Below, piece after piece: positions 6,492 through 9,672 of a stretch of 9,672 nucleotides of DNA. Source of the stretch: an uncultured Austwickia sp. GTDB lineage: Bacteria > Actinomycetota > Actinomycetes > Actinomycetales > Dermatophilaceae. How positions within the stretch are numbered: the stretch's first letter is position 1; the number at the start of each line of letters is the position of its first letter. A program made the position numbers and the translations under genes. The stretch is taken from NCBI GenBank assembly GCA_934678955.1, contig CAKUSI010000132.1:1-9672 (forward strand). The letters are read 5' to 3'. Under the pieces are notes generated by a model. The model searched no databases and was not told the DNA's origin. It saw only the letters and a program-made list of their open reading frames with translations.

Positions 6492-8099
6492 GTGAGTGGA
6501 TCCGAGGGTGGGCGCGTCGCGGTGCAGGCAGCGAGTGACGCGACACCCGCGCGCGGCCGCAGCCCGCTGCGTCGGGCGCTCACCTGGGGCGTCGGGATCG
6601 CGATGGCGCTGGTCCTGGCCCTCCTCGGCTACGTGGCCTTCGAATACGTGAGCCTCGACCGTGGCTTGCAGCGCTCCGGCGTGCTGGGCGACCGGGCCGG
6701 CGGCGGTGGCTCGGACACCAACATGCTGCTGATGGGCCTCGACAGCCGGCTCGACCTGCGCGGCAATCCGCTGCCGGACGACATGTACAAGGCCATGCAC
6801 ACCGGCAATTCCACGATCGGCGGGATGAACGCCAACGTCCTGATGTTCGTGCACATCCCGTCCGACGGGAGCTCGGCGACGGTGATCCAGATCCCCCGGG
6901 ACAACTTCGTATCCTTCCCCGGCTGCCCGGGCGGCCGCTGCGACGGCAAGATCAAGGAGGCGTACGACAAGGCGTTCGAGGCCGAGCAGGCCCGGTTGGC
7001 CTCCGACGCCACGCGCACGGAGGAGGAGAAGCACACCCTCGCCCGGGAGGCGGGCCGCGCCGAGCAGATCGAGACCGTCGAGGCATTCCTCGGCAACGGT
7101 ATCCGGATCAACCATTTCGTCGAAGTCACGATGGTGGCCTTCTACCAGCTCGCGCAGGTCGTGCAGCCGATCGCTGTGTGCCTCAAGAACGACACAAAGG
7201 ATCGCTTCTCGGGCGCGGACTTCCGCGCGGGTCGCCAGGAGATCAGCGCCGAGCAGGCGGTGGCCTTCGTGCGTCAGCGACGCGACGAGCTCGTCGCCGG
7301 CCCGGACTTCACCGACCTGGACCGGGAGCGCCGCCAGCAGGCGTTCATCGCCTCGCTCGCGCACCAGCTGCGCCAGAAGGGCACCTTTGCCAACCCGCGG
7401 ACGCTCAACGACCTGGTCGGCGTGGCCAAGGAGAACATCGCGGTGGACGCCGACCTCGACCTGATCACGCTCGCCCAGCAGGCGTCGGCCCTCAGCAACG
7501 GGAACGTGACCTTCTACACGCTGCCGATCAAGGGGTACTTCACGGACAAGTACGGGGGCGCCTCCAACGAGATCGACCTCCCCGTCCTCCAGGCCACCGT
7601 GCGCCGGCTGCTCTCCCAGCCGAGCGAGCCGAGTCCGACCACGAGCGCCTCGCCCAAGCCGAGCGTCTCGGTGGTCAATGGCTCCGGCGTGGACGGGGCC
7701 GCGACGCTGCTCTTGAACGGGCTTGCGACGGCAGGGTTCCCGCGCGGTGAGGCGACTACCGCCCCGACCTTGCGGCCCCGGACCGTGGTGGCCCACCCGC
7801 CCGGTCAGGAGGGCCCGGGCGCCGACCTCGCGGCGATGCTCGGCCCCGGTGTCACCTCGGTGGAGGATCTCGAGGTGCCCGCCGGTACCCTGCAGGTGAC
7901 GCTCGGGCAGGGCTACCAGATCCCGGCCTCGCTGGGTGGGGCCCCCGTCCCTGGGGCCACTCCCGGGGGCACCGCCACGGCGACCACCCCGGCGGCGCCG
8001 CTCACCCCCACGCAGGTCGGCGAGGGAGGCTCCGACGAGGACACCTCGTCGTCCACCCTGACGGCGCTCTCCGGCGGTGGCATCCCCTGCGTCAAGTGA
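6492..8099 (+). CDS. LytR-CpsA-Psr (LCP) family cell-wall glycopolymer ligase, Lcp1-like
   Basis: A 535-residue membrane-anchored enzyme predicted to transfer lipid-linked glycopolymers to peptidoglycan at the outer face of the membrane. Layout: cytoplasmic N-terminus (1-28), one transmembrane helix (about 30-50), then the extracytoplasmic LCP domain (about 75-375). Key segments are NMLLMGLDSR (77-86), IQIPRDNFV (132-140), GCPGGRCDGKIKEAY (144-158), IRINHFVEVTMVAFYQLAQ (204-222), AFVRQRRDEL (258-267) and DFTDLDRERRQQAFI (272-286). These provide the acidic and Arg residues that bind the pyrophosphate-lipid and metal. The ~40-residue charged insert at 155-195 is normal for actinobacterial Lcp1. 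A Ser/Pro linker (376-390) leads to a LytR_C domain starting SVSVVNGSGVDGAA (391-404), then a Gly/Thr/Pro-rich tail from about 480. The GTG at 6492 has AGGAG (6482-6486) 5 nt upstream. Prephenate dehydratase follows after 32 nt. Older annotations call such proteins transcriptional attenuators, which is outdated. Confidence 0.94.
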   Translation: MSGSEGGRVAVQAASDATPARGRSPLRRALTWGVGIAMALVLALLGYVAFEYVSLDRGLQRSGVLGDRAGGGGSDTNMLLMGLDSRLDLRGNPLPDDMYKAMHTGNSTIGGMNANVLMFVHIPSDGSSATVIQIPRDNFVSFPGCPGGRCDGKIKEAYDKAFEAEQARLASDATRTEEEKHTLAREAGRAEQIETVEAFLGNGIRINHFVEVTMVAFYQLAQVVQPIAVCLKNDTKDRFSGADFRAGRQEISAEQAVAFVRQRRDELVAGPDFTDLDRERRQQAFIASLAHQLRQKGTFANPRTLNDLVGVAKENIAVDADLDLITLAQQASALSNGNVTFYTLPIKGYFTDKYGGASNEIDLPVLQATVRRLLSQPSEPSPTTSASPKPSVSVVNGSGVDGAATLLLNGLATAGFPRGEATTAPTLRPRTVVAHPPGQEGPGADLAAMLGPGVTSVEDLEVPAGTLQVTLGQGYQIPASLGGAPVPGATPGGTATATTPAAPLTPTQVGEGGSDEDTSSSTLTALSGGGIPCVK

Positions 8100-8131
8100 G
8101 CCATCCGCCACCGGAGCACGAGGAACGACGA

Positions 8132-9028
8132 ATGACCCGCATTGCCTACCAGGGCGAGCCCGGCTGCAACGGGCACCTGGCCTGCCGCGAGATGTACCCC
8201 ACCTGGGAGGCCGTGCCCTGCGCGAGCTTCGAGGATGCCTTCGCGGAGGTGAGCTCGGGCGCCGCCGCTCGCGCGATGATCCCGATCGACAACTCGCTCG
8301 CGGGACGGGTCGCGGACATCCATACGCTGCTGCCCACGGCCGGACTGCACATCGTGGGGGAGCACTTCCTGCGGATCCGCTTCGAGCTCCTCGGCATCCC
8401 CGGGGCCACCATCGGGGGCGCCCGCACGGTCCACAGCCACATCCACGCTCTCGGGCAGTGCCGCACCCTCATCCGCGCTCACGGGCTGACCCCGGTCATC
8501 GCCGGCGACACGGCCGGGTCCGCGCGCGAGGTGCGGGACTGGGCCGACCCGACGCGGCTGTCGATCGCGCCGCGCGGGGCGGCGGAGCTGTATGGCTTGC
8601 AGGTGCTCGCCTCGGATGTGGAGGACGACCCCACCAACACGACGCGCTTCATCGTGCTCGCGCCGCAGGGCCCGGTCCCGACCCGGGAAGAGCTGCCGGG
8701 GCCGGTGATGACCAGCTTCGTCTTCCGGGTCCGCAACATCCCCTCCGCGCTCTACAAGGCGCTCGGGGGGTTCGCCACCAACGGGGTCAACATGACCCGG
8801 CTGGAGAGCTACATGGTGGGCGAGGAGTTCGCCTCGACGATGTTCATGTCGGACGTCGAGGGACACCCGGAGGACCGCCCGCTGGCGTTGGCGCTGGAGG
8901 AGCTGGACTTCTTCACGACGGAATTCCGGATGCTCGGCGTGTATCCCGCGCACGCGCACCGGCGGCGTCCGGGCGTTTTGGACAACGATCCGGAATCGCT
9001 GCCGGCCCGGGTCGTCTCAGCACCTTGA
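8132..9028 (+). CDS. pheA: prephenate dehydratase with ACT domain
   Basis: A 298-residue cytoplasmic enzyme converting prephenate to phenylpyruvate in phenylalanine synthesis. The catalytic part (about 1-180) contains IAYQGEPGCNGHLACREMYP (4-23), FEDAF (33-37), IPIDNSLAGRV (50-60, usually IENS), HIVGEHFLRIRFELL (73-87), DTAGSAREV (126-134) and the catalytic TTRF motif (170-173). The ACT domain (about 193-275) includes FVFRVRNIPSALYKALGGFA (196-215), TRLESYM (222-228) and LGVYPAH (268-274). It should bind Phe for feedback control, although ESYM stands where the classical ESRP motif would be. No chorismate mutase domain is present, so this is a monofunctional enzyme. The ATG at 8132 has GAGGAA (8120-8125) 6 nt upstream. 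A GTG at 8096 overlapping the LCP stop is in frame and would add 12 residues. Transcription is probably shared with the LCP gene. Confidence 0.95.
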   Translation: MTRIAYQGEPGCNGHLACREMYPTWEAVPCASFEDAFAEVSSGAAARAMIPIDNSLAGRVADIHTLLPTAGLHIVGEHFLRIRFELLGIPGATIGGARTVHSHIHALGQCRTLIRAHGLTPVIAGDTAGSAREVRDWADPTRLSIAPRGAAELYGLQVLASDVEDDPTNTTRFIVLAPQGPVPTREELPGPVMTSFVFRVRNIPSALYKALGGFATNGVNMTRLESYMVGEEFASTMFMSDVEGHPEDRPLALALEELDFFTTEFRMLGVYPAHAHRRRPGVLDNDPESLPARVVSAP

Positions 9029-9112
9029 GGGGGATCGAAGACCGGACGGCGTCCTGGCCACCAGGGATGTGTCGGCAGGGCGTCGCGCGGGCCTTAACGG
9101 GAGGCGAGATCA

Positions 9113-9132
9113 CGGGCACGGGGGCCTGCCCG
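9113..9132 (+). terminator. possible terminator hairpin after pheA
   Basis: CGGGCA (9113-9118) and TGCCCG (9127-9132) form a 6-bp stem with an 8-nt loop, 85 nt after the pheA stop. A smaller stem CCTGG-CCA-CCAGG lies at 9053-9065. Neither has a T-run. Confidence 0.3.
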
Positions 9133-9202
9133 GCGACGAAGAGTCGGCGAGGTCGACACCGCAAGGTGGCATGCGTCGGAGGATGACCGGGGGATTCCTT
9201 TT

Positions 9203-9229
9203 CTCGCGCCGGAGGGCTCCCGGCGCGGG
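9203..9229. promoter_or_regulatory. 10-bp hairpin/inverted repeat just upstream of the thiolase promoter
   Basis: CTCGCGCCGG (9203-9212) pairs with CCGGCGCGGG (9220-9229) around AGGGCTC, with one T-G wobble. It ends 11 nt before the TAGAGT box and covers the expected -35 region. It may be a terminator insulating the thiolase gene, or an operator. Confidence 0.45.
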
Positions 9230-9240
9230 GGTGCGGCCAC

Positions 9241-9246
9241 TAGAGT
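9241..9246 (+). promoter_or_regulatory. -10 box TAGAGT for a near-leaderless thiolase transcript
   Basis: TAGAGT fits TANNNT and ends 7 nt before the ATG at 9254, one base more than the two similar boxes in this window. No Shine-Dalgarno lies between it and the start. No -35 consensus is seen at the normal spacing, which is occupied by the 9203-9229 inverted repeat. Confidence 0.55.
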
Positions 9247-9253
9247 CCTGGTC

Positions 9254-9672
9254 ATGAGCGCAGACAAGATCGTCATTTTGGATGGTGCCCGCACACCCGT
9301 CGGCTCCTTCGGCGGAATCTTCAAGGACGTCCCCGGGTTCGAGCTCGGTGCCGCTGCTGCGAAGGAGGCCCTGAAGCGGTCCGGTGTCGCGGCCGAGGAC
9401 CTCGGCGAGGTCATCATGGGCTGCATCGGCCAGGTCGGCCCCGACGCCTACAACGCCCGCCGCGTGTCCATCACGGCCGGCATCCCCGAGTCCGTCCCCG
9501 CCCTGACCGTCAACCGCCTCTGCGGTTCTGGACTGCAGGCCATCTGGTCCGCCGCCCAGGAGTTGCAGTGGGGCGGCATCGACTTCGCCCTCGCTGGCGG
9601 CGACGAGAACATGACTCGTATGCCGTTCCTCGACTTCGGTGCCCGCAACGGCTACAAGCTCGGCGACCGCAA
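9254..9672 (+). CDS. acetyl-CoA acetyltransferase (thiolase), 3' end outside window
   Basis: The first 139 codons of a thiolase, a family usually about 390 residues long that condenses or cleaves acyl-CoA (2 acetyl-CoA to acetoacetyl-CoA plus CoA, or the reverse). Visible motifs: the N-terminal strand and loop IVILDGARTPVGSFGG (6-21), VIMGCIGQVGPDAYNARR (53-70), the nucleophile Cys90 in VNRLCGSGLQAI (86-97), and GGDENMTRMPF (115-125), which matches the family's GG.E.M...P element. The later GHP and CxGGG catalytic motifs would lie beyond the edge. Acetoacetyl-CoA thiolase is favoured over long-chain 3-ketoacyl-CoA thiolase by the overall N-terminal match, but the substrate loop is not visible, so symbols such as atoB or fadA are not assigned. 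The ATG at 9254 gives the standard N-terminus and follows a -10 box at leaderless-type spacing. Confidence 0.93.
   Translation, partial: MSADKIVILDGARTPVGSFGGIFKDVPGFELGAAAAKEALKRSGVAAEDLGEVIMGCIGQVGPDAYNARRVSITAGIPESVPALTVNRLCGSGLQAIWSAAQELQWGGIDFALAGGDENMTRMPFLDFGARNGYKLGDR

Noticed and set aside
6954..7076. Charged insert (residues about 155-195) in the LCP domain as a possible novel insertion
   Set aside because: As I recall, actinobacterial Lcp1/CpsA proteins carry the same kind of insert between the GKIKxAY and IxHFVEV segments, so it is a family trait.
6387..8111. 574-residue open frame on the minus strand, antisense to the LCP gene
   Set aside because: High G+C suppresses stop codons. 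The translation is Arg/Gly/His-rich with no domain, while the plus strand encodes a clear LCP protein over the same bases.
1..9672. CRISPR arrays, insertion sequences, tRNA or rRNA genes
   Set aside because: No regularly spaced repeats, transposase motifs, terminal inverted repeats or recognisable tRNA/rRNA segments were seen on either strand.

Overview
The window is about 70% G+C by eye and reads as a chromosomal segment of a high-GC Gram-positive bacterium (Actinomycetota). The strongest pointer is the LytR-CpsA-Psr protein, whose extended insert and LytR_C tail match the actinobacterial Lcp1/CpsA type. Supporting signs are G/C-ending codons throughout, GTG starts, and three genes that appear to be transcribed as leaderless mRNAs from TANNNT boxes. 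Micrococcales would fit, but I cannot prove an order or genus.

Layout, left to right. (1) 1-2032 (+): a Cu(I)-exporting P1B-type ATPase that enters from outside the window, so its N-terminal metal-binding region is not visible. (2) 3856-2063 (-): a tight two-gene unit, a cytidylate-kinase-like protein with an altered P-loop followed 15 nt later by a helix-turn-helix regulator with an unrecognised 270-residue C-terminal region. It converges on the ATPase gene. (3) 4017-4643 (+): a YciO-type member of the Sua5/YrdC family. (4) 5207-4878 (-): an unrecognised 109-residue protein, separated from yciO by a strong bidirectional-looking hairpin. (5) 5539-6276 (+): a GntR-family FCD regulator. (6) 6492-8099 (+): an Lcp1-like cell-wall glycopolymer ligase, followed by (7) 8132-9028 (+): prephenate dehydratase with an ACT domain, probably co-transcribed. 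(8) 9254-end (+): the first 139 codons of an acetyl-CoA acetyltransferase (thiolase), truncated by the window edge.

Most genes are ordinary housekeeping or accessory functions: metal efflux, cell-envelope assembly, phenylalanine biosynthesis, thiolase chemistry and transcription control. No mobile element, CRISPR array, rRNA or tRNA was seen. Three things deserve most attention: the kinase-like/regulator pair, the repeated leaderless promoter geometry (4005, 5527, 9241), and an inverted repeat that embeds both the -10 box and the start codon of the GntR gene. I see no clear evidence for a wholly new multi-gene system; the kinase-like/regulator pair is the nearest candidate.
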